Positions 43,712 through 52,197 of a stretch of DNA of 64,000 nt are shown piece after piece; the stretch's first letter is position 1; every line of letters starts with the position of its first letter. A model generated the notes under the pieces. The model did not search any database. It worked only from the letters and a program-made list of their open reading frames with translations, and was not told where the DNA came from. This DNA is from Terrabacter sp. Root85 (GTDB taxonomy: Bacteria; Actinomycetota; Actinomycetes; Actinomycetales; Dermatophilaceae). Position numbers and translations under genes: made by a program. The stretch covers positions 646,439 through 710,438 of the forward strand of contig NZ_LMIW01000001.1 of the NCBI RefSeq assembly GCF_001429185.1, written 5' to 3'.

Positions 43712-45268
43712 TCAGCGTCGGACGAGGGGTCGGTCGAGGTCGAGCAGGTGGCGCCAGTCGGTGCGGCGGGCGGTGCGCAGGCCGCGGCGCAGCAGCAGCA
43801 CGAGGACGACGAGCGCGACCGGGACGCCGACGGCCGTCGTCGTGAGGCCGAGGCTGTAGCCCTCGGGGAGCGTCGCGAAGCAGACGACGGAGGCGACGAC
43901 AGCGAGGGGCCGTTCGAGCCGCTCCTGCCAGAGGGCCCCGAGCGACACCGCGAAGAACGGGAGCGCCCAGAGGGAGTACCACCCGAGGAAGACCGGGGCG
44001 AGCACGACGACGGCGAGCATGGCCCAGGCGATGCCGCGCACCGGCCGCAGGAGCGGCTCGGCCGCGGCATCCTCCGCCGCCAGGCCGCGGGTGTCCGCGG
44101 GCTTGAGCGCCGCGAGCCAGACGAGCGCGAGGAGCAGGGCCAGCACGACGAGTCCCACGGCCCGCGCCATCGCGATGCCCGGGTCGCGCCACTCGTCGTG
44201 GCCGAGCAGGTGCCCGACGGCACCGACGGCGATACCGATCGAGGTCGGCAGGGAGGTCCACTGCTCGTTCTTGCCCGGGGTCCCCGTCGGGTTGAGCCAC
44301 GAGAACCCGAGCCCGGTCACGACGCCCCCGAGCGCCAGGGGGACACCCGAGCACAGCACCGTCAGGGCGCCCGCGCGCACGACGTCACCCCAGCGGGCGT
44401 ATGCCGTGCCGTCCGTCCCCGGGGCCCGCACGGTCGCGACGTGGCGGGCCCAGAGGATGACGACGAACGGCAGCGCGATGACGGCAGTGACCTTGACCAT
44501 GGCCCCGAGCGCGACGACGACGCAGGCGAGGACGAACCGCCCGCGCAGCGCGAGGGCGAGTCCGCCGAGCGCCGCGGCCACCATGAGGGCGTCGTTGTGG
44601 GCTCCTCCGACGAAGTGCGCGCCGACGAGCGGCACCGCGACGCCGAGCCAGAGCGCCCGGACCGGTGACCAGCCGATCCGGCGGGCGACGTCGGGCACGG
44701 CCCAGGCCATGATGACGACCCCGGCCACGGCGAGCAGGCGCAGCAGCAGGAGCGCGACCCACAGCTCACCCGAGACCGACGCGACGGCCCGGGCGAGGAG
44801 CAGCCAGACGGGTCCGTAGGGTGTCGGGCTGTCGAGCCACGTCGGCGCCGTCGAGGCGCGCCACGGCGAGTCGAGCTCGCGGACGACGTGGTCGTAGGGG
44901 CTGAGGCCCTGGTCCCAGAGCAGACCCTGGGCGGCGTAGGAGTAGAGGTCGCGGCTGTAGAGCGGCATCGCGGCGACGAGCGGCGCGAACCACAGGGCGA
45001 TCGTCACCCACCACCAGCGCACCGACACGTCGGCGTCACGGAGTCGCCACCAGGCGAGGACGAGCAGGCCCATCGCGAGGACCGCGACGGTGGCGAGCAG
45101 GGGTGAGCCACCCTTCGGCGTCCACCAGGCGACGCCCGGCCAGAGCACCCCGGTGTTGAGCCGCGGCAGGGCACCCGAGCCCCACGAGGCGACCGCGAGC
45201 ACGACGCCGGCGACGGCACCGGCCCAGCGCCACCGGCCGGGGGCGAGGGCAGGCCGCGCCTCAGCCAT
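43712..45268 (-). CDS. Polyprenol-phosphate mannose-dependent mannosyltransferase (MptA/MptB-like, GT-C)
   Basis: A 518-residue membrane glycosyltransferase with about 12-13 helices. The first long loop carries PLYSRDLYSYAAQGLLWDQGLSPYDH, whose Asp is the typical catalytic residue of alpha-1,6-mannosyltransferases that build lipomannan cores, and the following TWLDSPTPYGPVWLL is also diagnostic. Further marks are HFVGGAHNDALMV and VKVTAVIALPF. It uses polyprenyl-phosphate mannose outside the membrane. The ATG at 45268 overlaps the phosphatase gene end by 8 bp, so they may be coupled. Confidence 0.87.
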   Translation of the reverse strand: MAEARPALAPGRWRWAGAVAGVVLAVASWGSGALPRLNTGVLWPGVAWWTPKGGSPLLATVAVLAMGLLVLAWWRLRDADVSVRWWWVTIALWFAPLVAAMPLYSRDLYSYAAQGLLWDQGLSPYDHVVRELDSPWRASTAPTWLDSPTPYGPVWLLLARAVASVSGELWVALLLLRLLAVAGVVIMAWAVPDVARRIGWSPVRALWLGVAVPLVGAHFVGGAHNDALMVAAALGGLALALRGRFVLACVVVALGAMVKVTAVIALPFVVILWARHVATVRAPGTDGTAYARWGDVVRAGALTVLCSGVPLALGGVVTGLGFSWLNPTGTPGKNEQWTSLPTSIGIAVGAVGHLLGHDEWRDPGIAMARAVGLVVLALLLALVWLAALKPADTRGLAAEDAAAEPLLRPVRGIAWAMLAVVVLAPVFLGWYSLWALPFFAVSLGALWQERLERPLAVVASVVCFATLPEGYSLGLTTTAVGVPVALVVLVLLLRRGLRTARRTDWRHLLDLDRPLVRR

Positions 45269-45857
45269 GCGTGACCGGTTCGTCACCCCACGCGAGCAGG
45301 CGCCACCCGGCCTCGGGGTCACCCTCCATCGTCACGACGTGCGCGTTGTCGAGCCTGCGACCGTCGAAGAAGTCGGCCGGCAGGCTGAGCGCGGCCGAGC
45401 ACCACACGCGCATGGCGGCCCCGTGGCTCACGGCGAGGGCGGACTCGTGGCCGTCGGCGGCGATGCGCGCGATCGCCGCGTCGTAGCGCTCCATGAAGCC
45501 GGCACCGCTGTCGCCGCCGGGGATCGTGTGGTCGGGCTCGTCGCGCCAGCGGATGACCGCGTCGATGTAGGGCTGCCACTCGGTCGACATCTCGTAGTCG
45601 CCGGCCTGGATCTCGCGCAGCCCGGGCAGCACGACCATCTCGAGACCGAGCATCTCGGCGAGCGGCGCCGCGGTCTGCTGGGTGCGCACGAGGTCCGAGG
45701 TGTAGATCGCGCCGAGGTCCTCACCGCCGAGGCGGTCGGCGAGGGCCCGCGCCTGAGCCCGGCCCTCGTCGGTGAGGTCGAGGCCGGGGACGGCCGTGTC
45801 GAGCTGACGGGCGACGTTGGCGTGGGTCTGGCCGTGTCGCACGAGGTAGAGCCGCAC
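45261..45857 (-). CDS. Histidine phosphatase family protein
   Basis: A 198-residue phosphoglycerate-mutase-fold phosphatase. The phosphohistidine motif LVRHGQTHAN is at residues 5-14, the second Arg in TSDLVRTQQTA, the Glu in LREIQAGDYE, and the second His in AVSHGAAMRVW. All catalytic residues are intact. The substrate is unknown; sugar phosphates are likely. The GTG start lies 1 bp past the lipoprotein stop and the gene overlaps the mannosyltransferase start, making a three-gene run. Confidence 0.9.
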   Translation of the reverse strand: MRLYLVRHGQTHANVARQLDTAVPGLDLTDEGRAQARALADRLGGEDLGAIYTSDLVRTQQTAAPLAEMLGLEMVVLPGLREIQAGDYEMSTEWQPYIDAVIRWRDEPDHTIPGGDSGAGFMERYDAAIARIAADGHESALAVSHGAAMRVWCSAALSLPADFFDGRRLDNAHVVTMEGDPEAGWRLLAWGDEPVTHG

Positions 45858-45858
45858 G

Positions 45859-46395
45859 TCAGAGACCCTTGACGGTGACGCCGCTCAGGCACTCGACACC
45901 CTTGCTCGGCCCGGTGTGGAAGTCCTTGATGGAGACCGGCGCGGTCGCCCCGGCGGCGAGCGTGACGTCGACCTCCTTGCTGGCGACGTCGGAGCCGTCG
46001 GAGCTCTTGACGATGAAGACCGCCACGGTGAACGTGTGCTCCTGCGTGTCGGAGTTGGTGAGGGTGCCGGTGAAGCTCCACGACTCACCCGAGGGCGCAC
46101 ACGTCGCGCCCGTGAGGCTCGAGGCCGCGTCGAAGAGGCCACCGTCGCCGGGGTCGGTCGTGTCGACCGGGTCGGGCACGTCGTCGCTCGGGGTCTCGGC
46201 CGTGATGGTCGGCTGCACGGGGACGCTCACCGTCGGGGCCACGGAGTCGTCCGGCGACGACGGGGCGGGCTGGCCGCACCCCGCGAGCGCGAGCACGAGC
46301 GAGGCGGACACGCCCAGCGCGACGGTCGGGACGGCATACGCCCTGGGTGTCCGGATGACCCGGGTGGCGGTGCGGGGTCGGCCTGGCATGGGCAC
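45859..46395 (-). CDS. Lipoprotein with a FxLYD-like beta domain
   Basis: A 178-residue lipoprotein. The signal sequence GVSASLVLALAGC ends in a lipobox at about residue 40, then an acidic Pro/Thr/Asp linker of about 55 residues, then a domain of about 80 residues with two cysteines (GATCAPSG and GVECLSGV) and an Ig-like WSFTGTLTNSDTQEHTFTVAVFI strand pattern. Such domains sit on the outer face of the membrane in many actinobacteria; the role is unknown. GTG at 46395 is preferred because AGGAAGG lies 8 bases upstream. Confidence 0.72.
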   Translation of the reverse strand: MPMPGRPRTATRVIRTPRAYAVPTVALGVSASLVLALAGCGQPAPSSPDDSVAPTVSVPVQPTITAETPSDDVPDPVDTTDPGDGGLFDAASSLTGATCAPSGESWSFTGTLTNSDTQEHTFTVAVFIVKSSDGSDVASKEVDVTLAAGATAPVSIKDFHTGPSKGVECLSGVTVKGL

Positions 46396-46449
46396 GTGCG
46401 GCCCCTTCCTGTCGGCAGGTGTGCGCGGCCCATTGTGCCCCGCGAGTCG

Positions 46450-48780
46450 TCAGGGCAGCGTCAGCCGGGCCGCGACGGCCGCGGCGACCACGACCAGACC
46501 GGCGCCGACGGCCAGCGTGTCGGCCGGACGCCACGGCGCTGGACCCGCCCACGTGCGGCGGCGGGCCTCGGCGAAGCCCCGGGCGTCCATCGCGAGCGCG
46601 AGCGTCGAGGCCTGCCCGAGCGCGCCGATGAGGAGTCCACCGGTGACGACGACCGCCTCGCGGCCACGGGCCAGGGCTCCGCGGTCGGCCCGGATGCCGC
46701 GCACCCGGCGGGTCGTCATGAGCTCGCCCCACAGGGTGTCGAAGGACTGGAGCCGCTGGAGCGCCGCCGTCGCGGCCACGACGGGCCGGGCCGGGAGACG
46801 GAGCCGCTGCGCGAGGTGGTCGCCGAGACCCTCCGGGTCGATGAAGCCGACGACGAACGCGGAGGGCACGAGCAGGCAGAGGACGCGCAGGGCAGCCGCC
46901 GCCGCGACCTCGACGTCCCGGCCGCCGAGGAGCCACGCCGACCAGGCGACCCCGACGACGGCGAGCGCGGCAGGGGCGAGGCGCGCGAGGACGCCTCGGA
47001 GGCGACCCTCCGGCGCGCGGCCCCGGCCCGGGGCGAGGAGGCCGACGAGGCCGAGGACGACCTCGACGGCGAGGACGGCGAGTCCCTGGCGCCACGTCTC
47101 GAGCAGCGCGGGCAGGGGCAGGACGCACAGGGCCGCCCCGAGCAGGGCCAGGGGCCCGACCCGGGAGAGCAGCGGGTGCCGCTCGGGCTCCGGGTCGGCG
47201 GGTGGCTGGGTGGGTGCGGCGAGCCGGACGACGCGGTCGGCGTCGTCGACGACCCCGGGGTCGTGGGTCGTGACGACGACGGCAGCGCCCTCGTCGCGGG
47301 CCGCGGCGAGCACGCCGGACACGGCGGCCCACGTGAGCCGGTCCTGCCCGACCGTCGGCTCGTCGGCGAGGAGGAGGGCCGGACCGTGCGCGACGGCGGA
47401 CGCCATGGCCAGGCGACGCTGCTCACCGCCGGAGAGCTGGCGCGGGTCGGCCTGCGCGAGGTGCGCGAGCCCGAGCGCCGCGAGCAGGGCGTCGGCCCGC
47501 CGGCCGGCGGCCTCGGGCTCCTGCCCGAGCGCGAGCGGGGTGGTGAGCACGTCGTCGCGCACCGTGCGGCCGACGATCGAGGTCGCCGCGCGTTGCGGCA
47601 CCCAGGCGACGACGCGCGCGAGGTCGAGCGAGGACCACTCGTGCGGGGGCGCGAGCCGGTCCCGCGCGGCGGCGCCGTCGCCGGTCTCGGCCGGGGTGAG
47701 CGGCAGCGCGAGGTCGACGGAGCCGCGCGACGGCTCGACGAGCCCGCCGAGGGCGGCCAAGAGCGAGGACTTGCCGGCGCCGCTCGGGCCGACGAGGGCC
47801 AGGGACCGACCGGCCCGGGCCTCGAGGTCGGCGCCGTCGACGGCGAGCGTCGTGCGGGACCGCTCCCCCAGTCGCCGGCTCCGGTGCTCGACCCGGACGT
47901 CGGAGGCCGCGGCGACGACGCGGCCTTGGGGCACGCGCCCGGCTGCCGCGTGCGGCGCCGGCTCGAGGTCGAGGGGCAGCGGCTCGGGGTCCGGCACCCC
48001 GGGGACCCAGATGCCCTGTGCCGCCAGGGATTCACCGTGGGCGGCAAGGACCGCGTGTGGCTTGCCGTCGGCCACGACCGAGCCGGTCGCGTCGAGGACG
48101 ACGAGCCGGTCGACGAGGTCGAGCCACCCGTCGAGACGGTGCTCGACGACGACGAGGGTGAGACCGCGCCGCTCGACGACGTCGGCCACGACGGCCCGCA
48201 CGTCCGCAGCCGTGTCGGCGTCGAGCATGGCCGTCGGCTCGTCGAGCAGGAGCACCGAGGGCTCCATGACGAGCGCCCCGGCGAGCGCGAGCCGCTGGGA
48301 CTCGCCCCCGCTCAGGGTCGACGGCGCGCTGTCGGGCGACATCGCCAGCCCGACCTCGCGCAGCGCCGCCGCGACGCGGGACGGCATCAGGTCCCGCGGC
48401 AGCACGACGTTCTCGAGGCCGAAGGCGACGTCACGACCGATGCTCGAGGCGACGGTGCCCGCACCCGGGTCCTGAAGGACGAGGCCCACCGATCCCGGAA
48501 CCTCCTGTGGCGCATGGCCGCCCACGGTGACCGTGCCCGAGAGCTCGCCGGCGTCCGCGGTGAGCAGCAGCCCGGCGACACCCCGGAGCAGGGTCGACTT
48601 GCCCGACCCGCTCGGCCCGGCGAGCAGCACGCGCTCGCCGGGCTCGAGGGTGAGGTCGAGGCCGTCGAGGACCGGACGCGAGCGCCCGAAGGGTCTCCAC
48701 GTCAGGTCCTCCACGCGCACGCCGACACCCGAGGTCACCGACGGCGACCGTGCGTCGAGGTGTTCGGTTTCTCGTGCCAC
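46450..48780 (-). CDS. ECF transporter energy module: two ATPases and T component fused (YkoDC-like)
   Basis: A 776-residue fusion. Residues about 20-250 are the first ABC ATPase (GPSGSGKST, LSGGESQRLALAGAL, LLLDEPT). Residues about 290-520 are the second (GPSGAGKSS, LSGGEQRRLAMASAV, LLADEPT). The last 230 residues form the transmembrane coupling subunit, with the helices LLSRVGPLALLGAALCVLPLP, VVLGLVGLLAP and the conserved RVRGIRADRGALARGREA coupling region. In Bacillus YkoD holds both ATPases and YkoC is separate; here all are one chain. It is downstream of ykoE and the TPP riboswitch, so it energises thiamin or HMP uptake. GTG at 48780 follows GGAGG by 5 bases. Confidence 0.88.
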   Translation of the reverse strand: MARETEHLDARSPSVTSGVGVRVEDLTWRPFGRSRPVLDGLDLTLEPGERVLLAGPSGSGKSTLLRGVAGLLLTADAGELSGTVTVGGHAPQEVPGSVGLVLQDPGAGTVASSIGRDVAFGLENVVLPRDLMPSRVAAALREVGLAMSPDSAPSTLSGGESQRLALAGALVMEPSVLLLDEPTAMLDADTAADVRAVVADVVERRGLTLVVVEHRLDGWLDLVDRLVVLDATGSVVADGKPHAVLAAHGESLAAQGIWVPGVPDPEPLPLDLEPAPHAAAGRVPQGRVVAAASDVRVEHRSRRLGERSRTTLAVDGADLEARAGRSLALVGPSGAGKSSLLAALGGLVEPSRGSVDLALPLTPAETGDGAAARDRLAPPHEWSSLDLARVVAWVPQRAATSIVGRTVRDDVLTTPLALGQEPEAAGRRADALLAALGLAHLAQADPRQLSGGEQRRLAMASAVAHGPALLLADEPTVGQDRLTWAAVSGVLAAARDEGAAVVVTTHDPGVVDDADRVVRLAAPTQPPADPEPERHPLLSRVGPLALLGAALCVLPLPALLETWRQGLAVLAVEVVLGLVGLLAPGRGRAPEGRLRGVLARLAPAALAVVGVAWSAWLLGGRDVEVAAAAALRVLCLLVPSAFVVGFIDPEGLGDHLAQRLRLPARPVVAATAALQRLQSFDTLWGELMTTRRVRGIRADRGALARGREAVVVTGGLLIGALGQASTLALAMDARGFAEARRRTWAGPAPWRPADTLAVGAGLVVVAAAVAARLTLP

Positions 48781-48802
48781 CGGCGCCTCCGTCCCCGACG
48801 GG

Positions 48803-49417
48803 TCAGACGGCCCGCTGCTCCCGGACCTCCTGGCCCGGCGGGAACGGGTTGAGCGCACCCGCGGCCGCGAGCAGGCGCGTCAGGCCGACGGCGAGGAGCG
48901 AGCCGAGGACGGCGACGGACGCACCGAGCAGGAGCAGGTAGGAGAGCTTGTAGCCCCAGCCCCAGTCGGTCCAGTAGGAGTACCACTCGTAGACGGCCTC
49001 GAACGCGCCGCCGAGGAAGCCACCGAGCAGCAGCGGCGCCCAGCTGTAGACGGCATACGCGAAGACGGCGAAGCCGAGCTCGACACCGAGGCCCTGCACG
49101 AGGCCCGACACGAGCGTGGTCAGGCCCCACTGCGTGCCGATGAGGGCCGACACGACGGCCGCGAGGAGCTCGGTGAAGACGGCCGCGCCGGGGCGCCGGA
49201 TGATGAGCATGCCGACGATGCCGGCGACGAGCCAGGGCCAGTTGAAGAGGGCGCCGAGGGGCGGGAAGGCCGCCGACACGGCGTTCGACGGGACGGCGTA
49301 GACGAGCCCCCACGCCCAGTACGCGACGCCGAAGGCGACGCCGAGGAAGGCGCAGGTGAGCAGGTCGATGGTGCGCCAGCGGGTCAGCGGACCGCTCGCG
49401 GTGATGGTCGTGGACAT
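48803..49417 (-). CDS. ykoE: ECF transporter S component YkoE (thiamin/HMP)
   Basis: A 204-residue integral membrane protein with about five or six helices, the substrate-binding S component for thiamin or its pyrimidine precursor HMP. The family is recognised by the start RWRTIDLLTCAFLGVAFGVAYWAWGLVYA and FPPLGALFNWPWLVAGIVGMLIIRRPGAAVFTE, with the later aromatic YEWYSYWTDWGWGYK loop. It is translated from the TPP-riboswitch message; GGGAG lies 7 bases before the ATG. The fused energy module follows 22 bp downstream. Confidence 0.93.
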   Translation of the reverse strand: MSTTITASGPLTRWRTIDLLTCAFLGVAFGVAYWAWGLVYAVPSNAVSAAFPPLGALFNWPWLVAGIVGMLIIRRPGAAVFTELLAAVVSALIGTQWGLTTLVSGLVQGLGVELGFAVFAYAVYSWAPLLLGGFLGGAFEAVYEWYSYWTDWGWGYKLSYLLLLGASVAVLGSLLAVGLTRLLAAAGALNPFPPGQEVREQRAV

Positions 49418-49473
49418 GGTGTGTCTCCCGGGTTCCAGTGGATACGTGTGGATACCTGGGGGAAGCCAGCCGG

Positions 49474-49500
49474 ACGGCACGCGTCGATGACGTGTGCCGT
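49474..49500 (-). terminator. Expression-platform hairpin of the TPP riboswitch
   Basis: ACGGCAC (49474-49480) and GTGCCGT (49494-49500) are perfect 7-base arms; an inner GTC/GAC pairing extends the stem. It lies between the aptamer and the ykoE start and is the likely attenuator. No U-tract. Upstream of it toward ykoE, GTGGATAC is directly repeated 10 bp apart (49439, 49449). Confidence 0.55.
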
Positions 49501-49517
49501 GCGGTGGCCTGAGAAAT

Positions 49518-49616
49518 ACCGACTTCCTTCGCCGGTGCTAACCGGAGCAGGTTCGAGGGTCTGCGGCTCGGCCCTTCGGGCTGCCGCACTCTCAGCGCGT
49601 GACGCGCTCCCCTGTC
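49518..49616 (-). ncRNA. TPP (thi-box) riboswitch aptamer
   Basis: Read on the minus strand the leader shows the conserved TPP aptamer elements in order: AGGGGAGC, then CTGAGAGTGC, then GACCC-TCGAACCTG, CCGGTTAGCACCGGCG and GAAGGAAGTCG. The P3 arm is a GC-rich hairpin around CGAAGG. Thiamin pyrophosphate binding would turn off ykoE and the fused transporter genes downstream. Confidence 0.96.
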
Positions 49617-49674
49617 GTGATGGGTGGGTGGTGCTCTTCAGTTGTCGGGGTGACTCTACTCCGCAGCACGTGGG

Positions 49675-49680
49675 TACAGT
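49675..49680 (+). promoter_or_regulatory. Leaderless -10 box TACAGT
   Basis: Ends exactly 6 bases before the ATG at 49687. Confidence 0.6.
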
Positions 49681-49686
49681 CACGGC

Positions 49687-50154
49687 ATGGGATCCAAGGA
49701 CTCGAAGAAGGCCACCAAGGCGCTCGGCAGGGCGAAGGCCAAGGCCGAGGACGCCGCCACACCCCGCACGCCGCTCGGCGGCCCGGTGTGGAAGATCCTC
49801 AGCGTCGGCTCGACGATCCTCGCCACGAAGATCGCGACGGACGCGACGCAGAAGGGCTGGAAGCTCGCGACCGGCCGCAACGTGCCCGTCAAGGGTGACT
49901 TCGAGCGCGAGCGCACCCGCGACGTCATCCTCTTCACGGCGCTCTCGTCGATGGCCGTGGCCACGGCCCGGGTCGCCGTCGAGCGCGGCGCCGCGAGCTA
50001 CTACCGCCGATCGACCGGTCACCTGCCCAAGGCTCTCGAGGACGAGAAGGTGTCGCCCACCGACAAGAAGGCCTCGAAGAAGGTCGCCAAGGGCAAGGCC
50101 AAGGCCGAGCGCGCCACGAAGAAGGCCATCGACAAGGCCACCGGCAGCCGCTGA
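49687..50154 (+). CDS. DUF4235 family protein
   Basis: A 155-residue basic protein of the actinobacterial DUF4235 family: GGPVWKILSVGSTILATKIATDATQKGWKLATGRNVP, then a second hydrophobic-amphipathic helix VILFTALSSMAVATARVAVERGA. Both ends are Lys/Ala-rich, KKATKALGRAKAKAE at the start and a histone-H1-like KKASKKVAKGKAKAE tail. Function unknown; membrane association is likely. TACAGT 6 bases upstream suggests a leaderless message. Confidence 0.85.
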   Translation: MGSKDSKKATKALGRAKAKAEDAATPRTPLGGPVWKILSVGSTILATKIATDATQKGWKLATGRNVPVKGDFERERTRDVILFTALSSMAVATARVAVERGAASYYRRSTGHLPKALEDEKVSPTDKKASKKVAKGKAKAERATKKAIDKATGSR

Positions 50155-50171
50155 GCCCGAGGCGACGTCCC

Positions 50172-50849
50172 TCAGGCCTCGCCGACGCGGACGAGCCCCG
50201 TCTCGTACGCCAGCACGACCATCTGCACCCGGTCGCGCAGTCCCAGCTTGGCGAGGATGCGCCCGACGTGGGTCTTGACGGTCGCCTCCGCGACGAAGAA
50301 CGTGGCGGCGATCTCGGTGTTGTTCAGGCCCTTGCCGACCGCCTCGAGCACCTCGCGCTCTCGCTCGGTCAGGACGTCGAGCCGCTCGAGGCCGGACGGC
50401 TGCGCCGGGCTCGCGAGCACCGGCAGGAAGCGGTCGAGCAGGCGCCGGGTCGGGCCCGGGGCGACGACGGCGTCGCCGGTGTGGACGGCCCGGATCGCCG
50501 AGAGCAGCTCCGACGGGCCGGCGTCCTTGAGCAGGAAGCCGGCCGCCCCCGCCCGCAGGGCCGCGTAGACGTACTCGTCGAGGTCGAAGGTCGTCAGGAC
50601 GAGCACCTTGGGGGTGTCGCCGCGCTCGACGACCCGGCGCGTCGCCTCGATGCCGTCGAGCCGCGGCATCCGGATGTCCATGAGCACGACGTCGACGTCG
50701 CGGCCGGGCAGCGCGTCGAGCGCGGCCAGCCCGTCGGCGCACTCCGCGACGACGTCGATGTCGGGCTCGGCGTCGAGGACCATGCGGAAGCCGGCCCGCA
50801 CGAGGGCCTGGTCGTCGACGATCATGACCCGGGTCGGCCGGTCGGTCAT
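50172..50849 (-). CDS. Two-component response regulator, NarL/LuxR type
   Basis: A 225-residue regulator. The receiver domain (about 5-120) has VMIVDDQALVRAG, the phospho-acceptor Asp58 in VVLMDIRMPRLDG and the conserved KDA. The C-terminal LuxR HTH (about 155-215) has LTEREREVLEAVGKGLNNTEIAATFFVAEATVKTHVGRIL. Its ATG overlaps the stop of the kinase gene (ATGA), so it is the cognate partner of the kinase at 50846-52030. The regulated genes are not known. Confidence 0.93.
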   Translation of the reverse strand: MTDRPTRVMIVDDQALVRAGFRMVLDAEPDIDVVAECADGLAALDALPGRDVDVVLMDIRMPRLDGIEATRRVVERGDTPKVLVLTTFDLDEYVYAALRAGAAGFLLKDAGPSELLSAIRAVHTGDAVVAPGPTRRLLDRFLPVLASPAQPSGLERLDVLTEREREVLEAVGKGLNNTEIAATFFVAEATVKTHVGRILAKLGLRDRVQMVVLAYETGLVRVGEA

Positions 50850-52030
50850 CGCTCCCCCTCCGTCGGCATCGTCGCGAGCACCTCGAAGCCGCCACCGGCA
50901 CGGGGCCCGGCCGTCAGCGTGCCACCGTGCACGGCGACCCGCTCGCGCATGCCGGGCAATCCGTGGCCGCGCCCGTCGTCGACGCTGCGCGCACCGACCC
51001 CGTCGTCGCACACCGAGATCCGCAGCGCCTCGTCGGTCTGCTCGACGTCGACGACGGCGCCCGCGGCCGGACCGGCGTGCTTGATGACGTTGGTCAGCGC
51101 CTCCTGGACGACGCGGTATGCCGCCAGGTCGAGTCCCACGGGCCGGGCGCGCTCGGTGCCGCGGACCGTCAGCGTCACCGGGACCCCGGCCGCGCGCACG
51201 CCCGCGACGAGGTCGTCGAGCTGGGCGACCCCACCTGTCGGTGCCAGCTCGACGCCCGACTCCGGGTCGCGCAGCACGCCCACGAGACGGCGGGTCTCGG
51301 TGAGGGCGTCCCGGGCCGTCGACCCGATGGTCTCGAGCGCGCCCACCGACCGGGCGAGCGCGCCCTCGGGACTGCGCTCGGCGGCATACGCGGCGCCGTC
51401 GGCCTGCACGACGATGACCGAGAGCGCGTGCGCCACGACGTCGTGCATCTCGCGGGCGATGGCCGCCCGCTCCTGCTGGGCGGCCAGCCGGAGGGCCTGC
51501 TCGCGCTCGCGCTCGACCCGCTCGGCGCGGTCCTGGAGGTCGGCGAGGCGCTGGAGGCGAGCGCGCTTGAGGTCGCCGAGCGCCCACGCCGCGAGGGAGG
51601 CCGCGGCGCACGCGACGAAGGTGAAGACGAACTCGCCGGGACCGGGCACGCGGCCGCTGACGGCGGTGAACCGTGCACCGGCGATGGCCGACCCGAGCGC
51701 CGCGACGCCGAGACCGGCGAGGCGCACGGCGCGGCGACGGTCGTAGGCGGCGAGCGAGTAGAGCGCGACGAGGAAGGCGATGTCGCCGGGCAGCAGGCTG
51801 CTCGTCGGGACGACCCGGATCGCGAGCGCGATGCTGACGACCGCGAACGCCGTGGCCGGGTGGGAACGCCTCCAGATGAGGGCGAGGTCGGCGAGGCCCA
51901 CGACCGCCCAGCCGATGCCCTGGCCCTCGCCGAGCACGACGAGCCCGAGGAGCGCGAGGAAGACCGCGAGCGGGACGTCGAGGAGCAGCGGCCGGCGCTG
52001 CAGCCAGTCGTAGACGCTCCCCTCGCTCAC
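50846..52030 (-). CDS. Sensor histidine kinase, HisKA_3 (NarL partner) type
   Basis: A 394-residue membrane kinase. Four or five hydrophobic helices occupy the first 160 residues with very short outside loops, so it may sense membrane state. A coiled coil DLQDRAERVEREREQALRLAAQQE leads to the phosphorylation motif REMHDVVAHALSVIVVQ (His196). The ATPase domain has AYRVVQEALTNVIKHAG and DDGVGA with GHGLPGMRERV. It pairs with the overlapping response regulator. GTG start with TAGGCT 7 bases upstream. Confidence 0.93.
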   Translation of the reverse strand: MSEGSVYDWLQRRPLLLDVPLAVFLALLGLVVLGEGQGIGWAVVGLADLALIWRRSHPATAFAVVSIALAIRVVPTSSLLPGDIAFLVALYSLAAYDRRRAVRLAGLGVAALGSAIAGARFTAVSGRVPGPGEFVFTFVACAAASLAAWALGDLKRARLQRLADLQDRAERVEREREQALRLAAQQERAAIAREMHDVVAHALSVIVVQADGAAYAAERSPEGALARSVGALETIGSTARDALTETRRLVGVLRDPESGVELAPTGGVAQLDDLVAGVRAAGVPVTLTVRGTERARPVGLDLAAYRVVQEALTNVIKHAGPAAGAVVDVEQTDEALRISVCDDGVGARSVDDGRGHGLPGMRERVAVHGGTLTAGPRAGGGFEVLATMPTEGER

Positions 52031-52037
52031 GTCCCGA

Positions 52038-52043
52038 AGCCTA
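52038..52043 (-). promoter_or_regulatory. Leaderless -10 box TAGGCT
   Basis: Ends 7 bases before the GTG at 52030. Confidence 0.55.
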
Positions 52044-52197
52044 CGAGGACGACGGGGTCGGGTCGTCAGACCGTGGTCGCAGATGCCGGCACCGACACGC
52101 GGGCACGGACGGCGCGGGTGTCTCCATCGTCACGCCCCGAACCCGGGTCGTCGGCTCCGGGCCGGGAGGACGATGGAGGTGGACCCGAGGAGGGGCC

